Notes under the pieces: model-generated
What the model saw: the letters and a program-made list of their open reading frames with translations, nothing else
Told to the model about the DNA's origin: nothing
The model's database searches: none
Program-made: the position numbers and the translations under genes
From: Bradyrhizobium sp. WSM1417
GTDB lineage: Bacteria; Pseudomonadota; Alphaproteobacteria; Rhizobiales; Xanthobacteraceae
Assembly: GCF_000515415.1 (NCBI RefSeq)
Contig: NZ_KI911783.1
Location: 6,249,831 to 6,313,830 of the forward strand
Length of the DNA: 64,000 nt
Direction of reading: 5' to 3'
Part shown: positions 63,446 through 64,000 of the stretch, piece by piece
Layout of the letters: the number at the start of each line of letters is the position of its first letter
Position numbering within the stretch: the stretch's first letter is position 1

Positions 63446-64000
63446 CTAGGCCATGGTCTTCGACAATGTCCGGTAGTCAAGTTGGCGATGGAACCAATAG
63501 GTGTATCCGCCGACACCCTTCTGCATCGCCAGAGATAAATAGGGCTGTACCAGCGGAATGCGCGGCACATCGTCGTACGCGATGGTGATCATCCTCTTGA
63601 CGGCGGCTTCATATGCCGTCGCGTCACCGCTCGCGGCTGTGACGCGAGCGGCATCGATCTCCCTGTCCAGCGCCGGGTTCTGGTAGCTCATCGTATTGAA
63701 AACGGCGTTCTGACCGTGATAGGTCAAAAAGAAGAAATACTCGGGATAGTCGAGCCAGCCTGAGAAGAAGTTGATCATGAATGGCATGCTCTTTTTGAGC
63801 ATTTCGCCGCGCCAGTTCGATCCCGGCACCTTGTTGATGCTCGTCTTGATGCCGATCGCAGCGAGGCTCTCCTGCACCAAGACTGCAATCGGCTCACTCG
63901 TCGTGCCTTGACCAATATCGAGCGAAATCGTCGTCTCGAAGCCATCCGCCATGCCGGCCTCGACGAGCAGCGCCTTGGCCTTGGTGAGGTCCGTCCTGTA
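63446..64000 (-). CDS. Oligopeptide-type (family 5) binding protein, C-terminal part
   Basis: The gene continues beyond the right window edge; 184 C-terminal residues are visible. YRTDLTKAKALLVEAGMADG is the usual family 5 segment before the last lobe. VLVQESLAAIGIKTSINKVP, GSNWRGEMLKKSMPFMINFF and AYDDVPRIPLVQPYLSLAMQ follow. These proteins capture peptides, nickel or small organic solutes for Opp/Dpp-type importers. It is 11 bases upstream of the Rieske gene and likely co-transcribed with it. Confidence 0.9.
   Translation of the reverse strand, partial: YRTDLTKAKALLVEAGMADGFETTISLDIGQGTTSEPIAVLVQESLAAIGIKTSINKVPGSNWRGEMLKKSMPFMINFFSGWLDYPEYFFFLTYHGQNAVFNTMSYQNPALDREIDAARVTAASGDATAYEAAVKRMITIAYDDVPRIPLVQPYLSLAMQKGVGGYTYWFHRQLDYRTLSKTMA

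Overview
The window looks like a chromosomal stretch of an alphaproteobacterium of the Bradyrhizobium/Rhizobiales kind. It is GC-rich with strong GC bias at third codon positions. It has many sugar ABC importers, LysR, GntR and AraC regulators, short small-protein families I associate with Bradyrhizobium, and a trb conjugation operon of the type found in rhizobial integrative elements. No rRNA, convincing tRNA, CRISPR array or intact insertion sequence was seen. Names come from reading translations against remembered families, since no search was run.

Layout. (1) 1-4.7 kb: a glyoxylate/2-hydroxyacid module with a cut class V aminotransferase, a divergent GntR regulator, a GlcD-GlcF-like FAD/Fe-S dehydrogenase and a GlcG/HbpS-like protein. 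A 13-base motif is shared by the two control regions. (2) 5.2-9.8 kb: a 2-hydroxycarboxylate transporter with LeuD- and LeuC-like dehydratase subunits, divergent from a LysR gene with a palindromic box between them. This is probably import and dehydration of an unknown hydroxy acid. (3) 10.2-20.8 kb: a LysR gene convergent with a compact operon trbB-C-D-E-J-K-L-F-G-I plus a DUF2274 gene. No coupling protein or relaxase is visible in the flanks. (4) 20.9-25.1 kb: a decay zone holding a truncated MFS transporter fused to a ligD fragment, a GH15 glycoside hydrolase whose 5' end is inverted in place and whose body has a frameshift and two stops, and a frameshifted glucose dehydrogenase. (5) 25.4-33.1 kb: a ZIP transporter, then a ribitol-type operon (AraC regulator, binding protein, ATPase, permease, ribitol dehydrogenase-like SDR, D-ribulokinase-like kinase). 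(6) 33.6-51.5 kb: a carbohydrate island with a Gfo/Idh/MocA oxidoreductase, a TIM-barrel isomerase, an aldo/keto reductase, an SMP-30 lactonase and two divergent sugar ABC systems. The left system's binding protein is cut by an amber codon. The right one is complete and runs into a sugar kinase and a class II aldolase. (7) 51.5-57.6 kb: a low-density, scarred region with CBS and GrpB genes, a broken dienelactone hydrolase, a broken integrase and a partial second copy of it, a GNAT remnant and a few small proteins. (8) 58.0-64.0 kb: an unknown exported Cys-containing protein, then a gamma-glutamyltransferase-like enzyme, an NMT1-type binding protein, a Rieske oxygenase and an oligopeptide-type binding protein (cut by the window end), all on the minus strand.

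How the parts work together. Most intact genes take up and open carbon compounds: glycolate or other 2-hydroxy acids, hydroxycarboxylates, ribitol, a deoxy- or pentose-like sugar, and an unknown Rieske substrate. Two mobile-element-related zones (the trb operon with the decay zone behind it, and the integrase repeats) separate these catabolic blocks. Most broken genes sit in or beside those zones, with the amber-interrupted binding protein as an exception.
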